Source: Desertimonas sp963772825
GTDB lineage: Bacteria > Actinomycetota > Acidimicrobiia > Acidimicrobiales > Ilumatobacteraceae
DNA length: 64,000 bases
Reading direction: 5' to 3'
Assembly: GCA_963772825.1 (NCBI GenBank)
Contig: CAVYYX010000006.1
Span: forward strand, 310,001 to 374,000
Shown here: positions 17,353 to 25,977 of the stretch, piece after piece
Numbering within the stretch: position 1 is the stretch's first letter
Layout of the letters: every line of letters starts with the position of its first letter
Program-made: the position numbers and the translations under genes
Notes under the pieces: generated by a model
Seen by the model: the letters and a program-made list of their open reading frames with translations, nothing else
What the model was told of the DNA's origin: nothing
Databases searched by the model: none

Positions 17353-19157
17353 CACCGCAGTCGTGCGACGTCGTCATCGTCGGCGCCGGGATCGCCGGGG
17401 CAATCCTCGCCCGGCGCCTCGCCGAAGCCGGCCTCGACGTCGTCGTGCTCGAAGCCGGCGAGGCGGTCGGGCTCACGTGGGACGACTATCAGGCGAACAT
17501 CCGCCAGTTCCTCGCCGCCCCGGCGAAGGTGCCCAACGCGGCATGGCCGAACAGCCCGGCCGCGCCATCACCGAACGTCCTCGACATCGGGGCCGTGCCA
17601 CCCGACGCTCCGCCGGGGACCGCCGGCTACTTCGTGCAGATGGGCCCAATTCCCTTCGGCAGCGACTACCAACGCAGCCGCGGAGGCACGACGCTGCATT
17701 GGTACGGCCACAGCATCCGCATGCTTCCACCGGACTTCGAGATGCGTTCGACCTACGGCGTCGGTGTCGACTGGCCGGTCGGCTACGACGAGCTGTCACC
17801 GTGGTACGACGAGGCGGAACGCGAGATCGGTGTGGCAGCCGATGTCGAGGATCAGCAGCGCATCGGCGTACGTTTCACGCCCGGGTACGTCTATCCGATG
17901 TTCAAGGTCCCGCCGTCGTACCTCGACCGCTGGCTCGGCGAACGTCTCGACGGCACACCCGTGGCGATCGGCGACGGCACCTACCTCACGGGCGTCGTTC
18001 CCGTCCCCGGCGGGCGCAACAGCACGCCGAACCCCGCTTATGACGGCGGCCGCGGCTACACGCCCGTGGGAGCCGTGGGACGGCCGGAGACCGGGTTGCG
18101 CTGTGAGGGCAATGCCAGCTGCATCCCGGCCTGCCCGGCTCAGGCCAAGTACTCGGCCCTCAAGACGCTCGCCGCCGCCGCCCGAGCCGGGGCCCGCGTC
18201 ATCCACCAGACGGTCGCCAGCCGCGTGGTGCTCGGCACCGGCGGCGAGGTCGCCGGGATCGACTACCTCGCGTGGACCGGCGACACGTTCCCCAGAGCGA
18301 CCAAGGGGACGATCACCGCGGCCCGCTACGTGCTCGCCGCGCACTCCGTGGAGAACGCCAAGTTGTTGTTGATGTCCGGCGCGGCCAACTCCAGTGACCA
18401 GGTCGGTCGCAATCTGATGGATCACCCGTTCCTGCTCAGCTGGGGGCTCGCCGACGAACCGCTCGGCACGTTCCGCGGTCCCGGCTCGACGTCGGGGATC
18501 GAAACGCTCCGCGACGGACCGTACCGATCGGATCAAGCCGCATTCCGGGTCGACATCGACAACTGGGGCTTCGGGATCCTCGGTGCCCCCATCACCGACG
18601 TGACGAGCGGCGTGTTCGACGACGGGCTGCACGGGGTCGCGCTGCGCCAACGCCTCGCCGACGTCGTCCCCCGGCAGTTGCTCCTCGGCTTCCTGCTCGA
18701 ACAACTCCCTGACCCCGAGAATCGAGTGACGATCGACGCCTCGAAGTGGACGGACGCGCTCGGCTTGCCCAGGCCGATCCTGCACTACGACATCGACGCC
18801 TACACACGCGCTGGGGCGGCGGCGGCGAGGAGCTGCGCCGAGCAGTGGTTCGAGCGGGTCGGCGCAGAGGATCTCACCGACTTCGGTCCTGGCCACTCCC
18901 CGGTGATGCACCAGGACTTCGAGTGGCACGGCCGACCGTACGCGACGATGGGCGCCGGGCACCTGTGCGGAACCCACCGAATGGGCGACGACCCGGCGAC
19001 GTCTGTCGTCGACAGCGAGCAGCGCAGCTGGGACCACCGCAATTTGTTCGTCGTCGGTGCCGGCAGCATGCCGACGATCGGCACGTCGAACCCGACGCTG
19101 ACGCTGGCGGCGCTCGCCTGCCGAACGGCTCAGGCGATTCTCGGAGACCTCGATTGA
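17349..19157 (+). CDS. GMC oxidoreductase (FAD-dependent sugar/alcohol dehydrogenase large subunit)
   Basis: A 602-residue GMC flavoprotein. The N-terminal FAD-binding fold VVIVGAGIAGAILARRLAEAG ends in VLEAG; the middle carries a Cys-rich segment CEGNASCIPACPAQAKYS like that of fructose/sorbitol/glucoside-3-dehydrogenase large subunits; and the C-terminal GMC block contains GHLCGTHRMG and VVGAGSMPTIGTSNPTLT. The catalytic His lies in the CGTHRMG region. The GTG start overlaps the small-subunit stop (GTGA). Two-subunit enzymes of this type normally pass electrons to a quinone or cytochrome; no cytochrome gene is present here. Substrate unknown. Confidence 0.88.
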   Translation: MTPQSCDVVIVGAGIAGAILARRLAEAGLDVVVLEAGEAVGLTWDDYQANIRQFLAAPAKVPNAAWPNSPAAPSPNVLDIGAVPPDAPPGTAGYFVQMGPIPFGSDYQRSRGGTTLHWYGHSIRMLPPDFEMRSTYGVGVDWPVGYDELSPWYDEAEREIGVAADVEDQQRIGVRFTPGYVYPMFKVPPSYLDRWLGERLDGTPVAIGDGTYLTGVVPVPGGRNSTPNPAYDGGRGYTPVGAVGRPETGLRCEGNASCIPACPAQAKYSALKTLAAAARAGARVIHQTVASRVVLGTGGEVAGIDYLAWTGDTFPRATKGTITAARYVLAAHSVENAKLLLMSGAANSSDQVGRNLMDHPFLLSWGLADEPLGTFRGPGSTSGIETLRDGPYRSDQAAFRVDIDNWGFGILGAPITDVTSGVFDDGLHGVALRQRLADVVPRQLLLGFLLEQLPDPENRVTIDASKWTDALGLPRPILHYDIDAYTRAGAAAARSCAEQWFERVGAEDLTDFGPGHSPVMHQDFEWHGRPYATMGAGHLCGTHRMGDDPATSVVDSEQRSWDHRNLFVVGAGSMPTIGTSNPTLTLAALACRTAQAILGDLD

Positions 19158-20182
19158 TCGCCACCCGACGCGGACACCGCGATGTCGCTGCGATCACCGA
19201 CCTCGGCCAGCTGCGTGCTGCCCTGCAGACGGCCATCGAGCTGGAACACAGCACGATCCCGCCGTACCTGTGCGCCCTCTACTCGCTCCACGCAGGGAGC
19301 AACCTGGAGGTCGCCGAACTGATCGAGAGCGTCGTGATGGAGGAGATGCTGCACCTCGTGCTCGCCGCCAACGTGCTCAACGCGATCGGCGGCGCGCCAT
19401 CGATCGCCAATCCCGGCTTCGTTCCGCGCTATCCGTGCACGCTTCCTCACAGCGACGGCCGGCTCGTCGTCCACCTGCGTCGGTTCTCACGCGAAGCCGT
19501 CGACACGTTCCTGCGCATCGAGCGACCCGAACCGCCGCGCGCTCGGCCGCGAGTCGACCGCTACCACACGATCGGCCAGTTCTACGCCGGCATCGAGGCC
19601 GGTCTCCAGCACCTCGCTGCCGCCGGCGATCCGTTCACCGGTGACCCAGCCCGCCAGATCTCCGGCAACGGTCGGGTCTACGGAATGGCCGGCGAGCCGA
19701 TCGCCGTCATCGACCTCGACACCGCGCTGCAGGCGTTGGCGATCATCGTCGACCAGGGCGAAGGCATCGACCACACGGTTCACGACGGCGATGCACCACT
19801 CGGCGGTGCCCCGATGCTCGCCCACTACTACCGCTTCGCCGAGATCGCCGCTGGTCGTCGCTTCTTGCCATCGGACACGCCGCGCACCGGCCCGACGGGG
19901 CCGCCCGTTGCCGTCGACTTCGACGCCGTGTGGCCGATGCGCACCGATCCGACCGTTGACGACCTCCCCGCCGGCAGTGACGTGCGGTCTCTCTGCAGCG
20001 AGTTCAACGAGACGTATCACGAGTTGCTCGGGATGCTCGACCGCGGCCTCAACGGTGAGCAGCATCGGCTCGGCGACGCAGTCGGGTTGATGTGGTCGAT
20101 GCGCTGGCAGGCCGAGGCGCTGATGCGCGTACCTGTCGGCAACGGCGAGACCGCCGGCCCGACGTTCGAGCGGCACGCCTGA
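19154..20182 (+). CDS. VioB-type ferritin-like protein
   Basis: A 342-residue protein of the ferritin-like family found in iminophenylpyruvate dimer synthases (VioB, RebD regions) and similar tailoring enzymes. The start of the four-helix bundle reads LQTAIELEHSTIPPYLCALYS, followed by VVMEEMLHLVLAANVLNAIGG: the Glu/His pattern (E..H and EE..H) expected for a metal site. The start is the TTG at 19154, which overlaps the GMC stop (TTGA). It is the last gene of the operon. VioB-like ferritin domains couple oxidised amino-acid imines, but whether this one does so is unknown. Confidence 0.8.
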   Translation: MIATRRGHRDVAAITDLGQLRAALQTAIELEHSTIPPYLCALYSLHAGSNLEVAELIESVVMEEMLHLVLAANVLNAIGGAPSIANPGFVPRYPCTLPHSDGRLVVHLRRFSREAVDTFLRIERPEPPRARPRVDRYHTIGQFYAGIEAGLQHLAAAGDPFTGDPARQISGNGRVYGMAGEPIAVIDLDTALQALAIIVDQGEGIDHTVHDGDAPLGGAPMLAHYYRFAEIAAGRRFLPSDTPRTGPTGPPVAVDFDAVWPMRTDPTVDDLPAGSDVRSLCSEFNETYHELLGMLDRGLNGEQHRLGDAVGLMWSMRWQAEALMRVPVGNGETAGPTFERHA

Positions 20183-20224
20183 CGTTGCCGAGTTGGACCG
20201 AACGCCGCCCAGAGAGATTCGGGA

Positions 20225-23200
20225 TTATCCGGTCTCCGGTTTGGCGACGGACAGGCGACGCGTCGTTGCCAGCAGCTCATCGCGCAGATTGACGATCGGG
20301 GTCAGCCAGAAGCCTTCGCCGGTCTCGTCGGCGAACACCGCCGCTTCCCCAAGGATCTCCAACGCCCCCGGCACCTCGCCGGAACGGGCGAGCACGTCGG
20401 CGAGCAGGTAGAGGAAGTACGTGGTGCCGAGCTGCGAGCCGGTGGCCCGCCAGTTGACGAGGCCCCGACGGATGGAACGGGCTGCGACCGCCGGGTCGCC
20501 ATCGATCCCGTCGGCCCAGCCGGCCATGATCTCGGCCCAACCGGTCCAGAACGCAAAGCCCTGCTCGGCGGAAAAGCGGCCGGCCTCCTCGGCCCGTGTC
20601 CGGACGGCGGCGACGTCACCTTGAAACTGACGCAACCAAGCGTCGAACGACAACGCCAGCGCCAGCGTGAATGGGTGGCCGGCCGATCTCGCCATGTCGA
20701 CGGCGCTGTCGCTCATCGCGTTGGCCTCGGAGGTGCGGCCCTGCAGCCACAGCGCCCAGGCCGCGTATGCCCGGCTGGTGATCCCGGCATCGGCGACGTC
20801 GTTGAGCGCCGGGCCGTGCCGGCCGCTGTCGCGCTGCTCGGCGTCGGCGGCGATCGCTTGCTCGAGTGCCCGCAGCGCCTCCTCGTTGTCGTCGCCGCGG
20901 TACACCCGCACGCAGCCCGCTGCCCGGTAAGCGGCCACGGTGAGCGGCGCTTGATCCGTCCGCGCCGCGAGAGCGCCGAGCCGCTCGGCAACGTCGAGGG
21001 CGATGTCGTACTCGGCGCGCAGGAGGTGCATGCGGAAGATCCCATACAGCGCCTCGAACAGCTGGGTCACGTCGCCGAGCGAGTCGCCGAGGGCGAGGGC
21101 TCGTCGATAGACCTCTTCGACCTCGGCCGATCCGTAGCCGCGGGTCGCCATCAACGGCGCCCCGAGACGGACGAGGAGGGTCAGCTCCTGTTCGTCGCGT
21201 GGTTTCCCGGGAGGAAGCTCCGGCATGAGTTCGAGCCCAGCGGTGAGGTGGGCCACGGCCTCGCGGTCGGCCGACCGCTCGAGGGCCCGGTCGCCGGCGA
21301 GCAGCCAGAAGTGCAGGGCCCGCTCTGGCATCGCCGCCGACGCGAAGTGGTGGGCGACAAGCTCTGGATTCTGCTTGGCGTCCGGCCGTTCCGCTAACGC
21401 TTCTGCGATCACCCGATGGTGGGCCACCCGGGTGCTGCGGAGCAACGAGTCGTAGGCGACGTCCTGGACGAGGGCGTGTTTGAAGACGTAGGTGACCGAT
21501 TCGACACCCCGTTGACGTTGCAGCAGGCCGGACGCGACGAGGTGTTCGAGGCCCCGCTCGAGTCTGGCCTGGTCGCCAGGCCAGATCGCCCTCAGGAACT
21601 CGCCGGGCACCTCTCTTCCGAACGCGGCGGCGAGCTGAGCGACCTCGATGGCCGACCCCTGACGATCGAGGCGGGCCATCAGCAGATCGCGGAGTGTCGA
21701 CGGCACCGCCCTGCTCAACGCCACATTGACCCCCACAGCGTCCTGGGCGACGTCGAGGAGCATCTGCGTCGTTTCCTCGACGAACAGCGGCACGCCGTCC
21801 GTGCGATCGGCGATCTGGCGCTGCAAGTCCGCGGGCAGCTCGCGGCCGTCGCACAACTCGGCGACCACACGGTCGACCTCCTCCGGACGGAGCCCGCCGA
21901 GCGCTAGCGCCACCGCGCCATCGATCGCCGGCCACGGGAGGGGATGATCGCTGCGATGGGTGATCACGACGAGCAGGCCGTTCAACCGCCGACCGGCGAG
22001 CAACTCCGCCATCAGGTCGACCGTGGTCGGGTCGAACCACTGGACGTCGTCGCAGACGAGCAACGTCGGCCGCTCGTCGGCGAGCCCGAGCAGCAGACCC
22101 ATCAGCACGTCGAGGGTTTGGCGGCGACGGGCCTCGGGTCCGAGGGGGACCTGCGGGTGCTCCGCGCCGGTGTCGACCTCGAGCAGTTCGGCGATGACCT
22201 CGACTGCGCCTGGGGGCGGGTTGGAGGACCGGGCGATGAGCTGCTCGATACGTCCCAGCGCATCGTCGACGACGGTGGTGGTGGACGTCTCGAGCCCAAG
22301 GGCCCGGCGGAGATGATCGATGATCGGCTGCATGGCGCTGTTGCGGAGGCGGGGCGAGCCGCGCATCCCAACCACAGCGCCGCCGTCGGCTTTGACGTGC
22401 TCGCGGAGCTCGAGGACGAGACGACTCTTGCCGATGCCGGGCTCGCCGCTGATCACGACCACCTGCCCGGAGCCGGTGCGAGTCGCATCCCAGCACCGCA
22501 GGAGAACGCCCATCTCCGTGTCACGCCCGACAAACAGCGTCTTCGTTCGGCCACCCGCTGCCTCGAGGCGGCTCCTCGCGGATGTCTCCCCGCGCACGAC
22601 GAACAGCGACATCGGCTTGTCGACGCCGCGCAGCGACTGGGTGCCGAGCGGCTCGACCGTGACGAAGCCGTCGACGAGCGCGCGAGTGCTTCCGGTGATC
22701 ACCACCTGCCCGGGCTCGGCCAGAGTCTGGACGCGGGACGCGATGTTGAGGGCCTCGCCGACGACATCGGCCGGCATGTGTGAGGTGCCGGAACCCACCT
22801 CGCCGACGACGACGAGCCCGGTATGCACGCCGACTCGCGCGGCGAGGTCGTCGATCTTCAGCTCGGCCGCCAAGGCCGGGAGGGCCTCGATGATTCGTAG
22901 ACCGGCACGCACCGCTTGGACGGCGTCCTCCTCGTGGGCCACGGGAAACCCGAAGTAGGCGAGGATCCCGTCACCTTGATAGTTGGCCACGAAGCCGTCG
23001 TGGGCGCTGATCGTGGTGACGCACAGCGAGTGGTAGCCGTGCACCACCTTGCGCAAGTCCTCGGGATCGAGACGGCCCGAGAGCGGCGTCGAGCCGACGA
23101 GATCGACGAACATCACGGTGAGGTGGCGTCGTTCACCATCGATGCGCCCGCCCCGGTCGTCGGGCTGCGCGTCCGAGTCAACGAGGGGCGTGCCGCACTG

Positions 23201-23380
23201 GTCGCAGAACCGGTGGGTCGGGGCATTCTCCTTCGCACAGGTCGGGCAGGCTCGGATCCTGGCCGTGCCACACCACCCGCAAAAGGCGGCGCTGCTGTCG
23301 ACGGTTCCTCCGCATGCCGCGCAACATGTCGCGTCTCCAGGTTCGCCCACCGCGGGCCATTGTACGAAGTACGTGCTCAC
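20225..23380 (-). CDS. Adenylate/guanylate cyclase with zinc ribbons, ATPase and TPR-like regulatory domain
   Basis: A large signalling protein of about 1,051 residues. Order: double zinc ribbon (C..C..C..C twice, CCAACG to CDQCG, residues ~20-70); class III cyclase domain (HLTVMFVDLVGST with the metal Asp, then YQGDGILAYFG, residues ~85-260); an NB-ARC/AAA ATPase with Walker A SGEPGIGKSRL and Walker B LLVCDDVQW (residues ~290-600); then a long helical TPR-like region to the C-terminus. This architecture is common in actinobacteria and is thought to link sensing to cAMP or transcriptional control. The GTG at 23380 is chosen because the zinc ribbon begins soon after; the frame stays open upstream without recognisable protein. 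Regulatory target unknown. Confidence 0.85.
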   Translation of the reverse strand: MSTYFVQWPAVGEPGDATCCAACGGTVDSSAAFCGWCGTARIRACPTCAKENAPTHRFCDQCGTPLVDSDAQPDDRGGRIDGERRHLTVMFVDLVGSTPLSGRLDPEDLRKVVHGYHSLCVTTISAHDGFVANYQGDGILAYFGFPVAHEEDAVQAVRAGLRIIEALPALAAELKIDDLAARVGVHTGLVVVGEVGSGTSHMPADVVGEALNIASRVQTLAEPGQVVITGSTRALVDGFVTVEPLGTQSLRGVDKPMSLFVVRGETSARSRLEAAGGRTKTLFVGRDTEMGVLLRCWDATRTGSGQVVVISGEPGIGKSRLVLELREHVKADGGAVVGMRGSPRLRNSAMQPIIDHLRRALGLETSTTTVVDDALGRIEQLIARSSNPPPGAVEVIAELLEVDTGAEHPQVPLGPEARRRQTLDVLMGLLLGLADERPTLLVCDDVQWFDPTTVDLMAELLAGRRLNGLLVVITHRSDHPLPWPAIDGAVALALGGLRPEEVDRVVAELCDGRELPADLQRQIADRTDGVPLFVEETTQMLLDVAQDAVGVNVALSRAVPSTLRDLLMARLDRQGSAIEVAQLAAAFGREVPGEFLRAIWPGDQARLERGLEHLVASGLLQRQRGVESVTYVFKHALVQDVAYDSLLRSTRVAHHRVIAEALAERPDAKQNPELVAHHFASAAMPERALHFWLLAGDRALERSADREAVAHLTAGLELMPELPPGKPRDEQELTLLVRLGAPLMATRGYGSAEVEEVYRRALALGDSLGDVTQLFEALYGIFRMHLLRAEYDIALDVAERLGALAARTDQAPLTVAAYRAAGCVRVYRGDDNEEALRALEQAIAADAEQRDSGRHGPALNDVADAGITSRAYAAWALWLQGRTSEANAMSDSAVDMARSAGHPFTLALALSFDAWLRQFQGDVAAVRTRAEEAGRFSAEQGFAFWTGWAEIMAGWADGIDGDPAVAARSIRRGLVNWRATGSQLGTTYFLYLLADVLARSGEVPGALEILGEAAVFADETGEGFWLTPIVNLRDELLATTRRLSVAKPETG

Positions 23381-23718
23381 CGACGTGGGTCCAAGCGTCA
23401 AGCGGACTCGACACTTCTCACGTTCGAGCTCTGATCTAGGAAATCGATTGCAGAGTCTGGTGCCTGCCACCGACGTCGTCGTCGCCGACCTGTTCCGCGA
23501 TGGCCAGCCTCTCGGGGTATCGCCTCGACTCGCGCTGCAGCGGGCAATCGACGGCTGGACCGCCATCGGGTACATGGTCGACGTCGGCATCGAGCTCGAG
23601 GCGTTCGTCCTCAGCGAGACAGCGAGGACCGGAGCGACGTCGTCCTCCGTGGGATGCACCACGAACCCGGACTCAGGCAGGGGCGGCAGTCGGTGGTCGG
23701 CCATCGACGGTCACCTCG
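23381..23718. other. Gap without a supported gene
   Basis: 338 bp between the cyclase start and the GH172 stop. Frames are open on both strands, but none encodes a recognisable or compositionally convincing protein. It probably holds the promoter and leader of the cyclase gene. I saw no clear palindrome or terminator. Confidence 0.5.
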
Positions 23719-24798
23719 TCAGATGATCTCGCGCTCGTCGGCGCTCGGCAGTTGCGGGTACGGAGCGAGGGGAAGGGTCTGGTACCAGTAAGCGACGGTG
23801 GCGATGTCGTCGTGGAGGGGGAGGTAGCGCGGTCCACGCCGCCAGCCGAGGGCTTGCATCGTGATGCGCAGGTCGCTGCGGAAGCGGATCGGGTCGGTGA
23901 GGTGCCAGCGGTACATGCCGAAGCGCTGCTGCGAGCGGTAGGTGCCGTCGGGCCGGATGACTTGGGGCAGTCCGGCGTAGGCGGTGCTGAACTCGACGTA
24001 GTTGCCGGCGACGTCGAAGTTGTACGAGCCACAGAAGTAGTCCTCGGTGCCCGTGCCACAGATCGTGGGAAACTCGTCGTCGCCGTCGAGATAGAACTTG
24101 AGCTCGCCCTCGCCCCACCACCCGCCGCTGTTGACGCCCCAGGCGCAGTAGGTACCCACGTAGTGGCCACGGCCGCGGATCCCGTCGATGATCGTCACCA
24201 CCTCGCCGTCCGGCAGCGGGTTGACACGACGCCACTGTGCGCAGAAGTAGGCGGCATCGTCGGGCACGTCGCACAACGCGTAGGTGACCTGGTAGTAGAC
24301 GGTGCGCTGCTCGCTGCCTTCGTTGGTCAGCGTGACGCGGGCCCGCTTGCGGAATGGCATCTCCCAGTAGCAGTTGAACGCCGAACCCGGGTTGACGCAC
24401 ACCGCCAGACTGTTGACGTGGGCATAGGTGCCCCACCCGGCGGCGAAGAAATCCCCCAACGGACACTCGACGGCGGGTTGCTGCTCGTCGTCCCAATAGA
24501 TGCGCAGCACCTGCTCGCGCCAGACGCCCGTCGGCGTCAACCAGAGGTGCTGGATCGCTCCACTCCCGGCGATGTCACACAACGTGATCGTCTCGCCGGC
24601 CTCGACGTGCACCGACGGCGAGACCTTCCAACCCTGGCCGCCGAGGTACTTCCCAAACGCGGCACCGGTCCCCTCGGTCGCCCGACCACCGCCTCCCTTG
24701 TCGCCGGTGAAGTTCTCGGGACTGATGGAACGCGTTTCAGCTTCCGCCAACCGCCACAGGTTGGAGAGCCCAACCCCGATGCCGTTCCACTCAGCCAT
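23719..24798 (-). CDS. Glycoside hydrolase family 172 / DUF2961 protein
   Basis: A 359-residue protein of the DUF2961 family, reclassified as GH172 after the difructose-anhydride and D-arabinofuranosidase/fructofuranosidase work. Hallmarks: the N-terminal EAETRSISPENFTGDKGGG, then IQHLWLT, the YWDDE and PLGDFFAAGWG segments, and the signature EGELKFYLDGDDEFPTICG followed by GTGTEDYFCGSY with candidate catalytic Glu residues. No signal peptide is seen. It lies last in a set of overlapping minus-strand genes (24798-26597). The likely substrate class is alpha-furanosides; the exact one cannot be told from the sequence. Confidence 0.85.
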   Translation of the reverse strand: MAEWNGIGVGLSNLWRLAEAETRSISPENFTGDKGGGGRATEGTGAAFGKYLGGQGWKVSPSVHVEAGETITLCDIAGSGAIQHLWLTPTGVWREQVLRIYWDDEQQPAVECPLGDFFAAGWGTYAHVNSLAVCVNPGSAFNCYWEMPFRKRARVTLTNEGSEQRTVYYQVTYALCDVPDDAAYFCAQWRRVNPLPDGEVVTIIDGIRGRGHYVGTYCAWGVNSGGWWGEGELKFYLDGDDEFPTICGTGTEDYFCGSYNFDVAGNYVEFSTAYAGLPQVIRPDGTYRSQQRFGMYRWHLTDPIRFRSDLRITMQALGWRRGPRYLPLHDDIATVAYWYQTLPLAPYPQLPSADEREII

Positions 24799-24804
24799 CC
24801 CCTG

Positions 24805-24980
24805 CGCATCTCTCCCATGATCCGACCTGAATGACGAACAGCTTCGCGCGAAGCCAGCAATCGGTCGAAGCCGTCGCGGCAGCAGACGGCGACGTCCCAG
24901 TCGCTGTCGTCGTGATGAGTGCCGCGGGCCCGTGAGCGATCGTCCAGTAGCTCATCGTCGCCGTTCGGCGCTCGGGTCAC
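24805..24980 (-). pseudogene. Degenerate MNT-type nucleotidyltransferase fragment
   Basis: From a GTG that overlaps the metallophosphoesterase stop by 4 bp (GTGA), the frame reads RSRARGTHHDDSDWDVAV, close to the active-site motif of minimal nucleotidyltransferases (GSxxRGxxxxxSDxDLxV), but the expected Gly-Ser reads Arg-Ser and no preceding beta-strand is visible. The frame then runs on into the GH172 gene. A one-base shift near 24840 would instead end at a TGA overlapping the GH172 start. It looks like a small, decayed or frameshifted gene embedded in the operon. Confidence 0.45.
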
Positions 24981-25717
24981 GCGTCGGAGACCTCGGCGAG
25001 GCCCTCGGGGTCCAAGCGCAGCACGGTGAAGGGCCGGCCGATGACGGGGCGGGCGACGTTGCGCACTGGCACGCCACACGGTGTGTTCCCGGCGCGCGAT
25101 CCCCGGTGGGCGTGACCATGGATTGCGAGGTGTGCGCCGCCGGCATCGATGGCCTCAGCGAGCAAGTAGCTGCCGAGGAAGGGATAGATCTCGCGTCGCT
25201 CACCGTCGAGCGTGGCCTCGATCGGTGAGTAGTGGGTCAAGGCGATGCGCAGGTCGGTTTCCAGTCGCTTCAACGAATCACAGAGTGCATCGGCCATCGT
25301 TCGGCTGTGACGCACGAACGCCTTCATCAACGGCTCGCCGAACTCCGAACAGCTGGCGCCGCGGAACCCGCCGCCGAAACCGGGTGTTCCGGCAATGCCG
25401 ACGCGCACCCCGCCAAGGTCGACTTCGACCGACCCGCCGTCGAGGACCGTGGCCCCAGCCGACTCAACGACGGTGCGCACCTCCTCGGCAGCATCGCTCT
25501 CGAAGTCGTGGTTGCCGAGAACGACCACGACAGGAACGGGCACGGTCGCCACTTCAGCGGCGAACCTGTCGGCCTCCGCCGGTGTGCCGTGGCGTGTGAG
25601 ATCTCCAGCGACGAGCAGCAAGTCGGCAGCCTCGACAAGCAACTCCGAATGGAGTACGGCACCAGAGTCCAGACCGACGTGGACGTCACCAACCGCGGCG
25701 AGCCGCACACACTTCAT
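24977..25717 (-). CDS. Metallophosphoesterase
   Basis: A 246-residue calcineurin-type phosphoesterase with a two-metal site. Motifs in order: GDVHVG (DxH), VAGDLTRHG (GDxxxxG), VLGNHDFES (GNHD), THYSP and HGHAHRGS (GHxH). The ATG at 25717 shares one base with the upstream BON-protein stop (TGATG). Such enzymes hydrolyse phosphomono- or diesters including nucleotides; the neighbouring nucleotidyltransferase genes make a nucleotide or nucleotidylated substrate conceivable (inference). Confidence 0.88.
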   Translation of the reverse strand: MKCVRLAAVGDVHVGLDSGAVLHSELLVEAADLLLVAGDLTRHGTPAEADRFAAEVATVPVPVVVVLGNHDFESDAAEEVRTVVESAGATVLDGGSVEVDLGGVRVGIAGTPGFGGGFRGASCSEFGEPLMKAFVRHSRTMADALCDSLKRLETDLRIALTHYSPIEATLDGERREIYPFLGSYLLAEAIDAGGAHLAIHGHAHRGSRAGNTPCGVPVRNVARPVIGRPFTVLRLDPEGLAEVSDA

Positions 25718-25977
25718 CAGGTGACGTCCTCGACATCCGGATCGGCCGCGACGTCGATCAACTCGACGTCGTTGCGGATCTCCCATCCGGGTGCAAGTTC
25801 GGTGATCACGGTGGCGACGGCGTCACGTCGGGCCTGCGTCGACACCGTCCCGGTGACGTGGATGCAATGCTCCTCCACCCACAGTTGCAGGTCCTGCTCA
25901 CCAACACGTCGATCGGCGAGCAGCGCCTCGTGGAGGTGCTCGGGGAGGTAACGCTCGTCGGCGTCCCTGGGCTTCAC
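25717..25977 (-). CDS. Small BON-domain-like protein
   Basis: An 86-residue protein starting at a GTG that overlaps the nucleotidyltransferase stop (GTGA). Its sequence (ERYLPEHLHEALLADRRVG, then VTGTVSTQARRDAVATVI, then WEIRNDVELID) has the beta-alpha-beta pattern and the xVxLxGxV...R...A core of BON domains, which usually bind phospholipid or act as accessory modules. No signal peptide. It sits between a nucleotidyltransferase and a phosphoesterase in one operon. Confidence 0.7.
   Translation of the reverse strand: MKPRDADERYLPEHLHEALLADRRVGEQDLQLWVEEHCIHVTGTVSTQARRDAVATVITELAPGWEIRNDVELIDVAADPDVEDVT

Noticed and set aside
23381..23704. N-terminal extension of the cyclase gene
   Set aside because: Open frame only; composition does not look like a domain, and the zinc ribbon begins just after the GTG at 23380.
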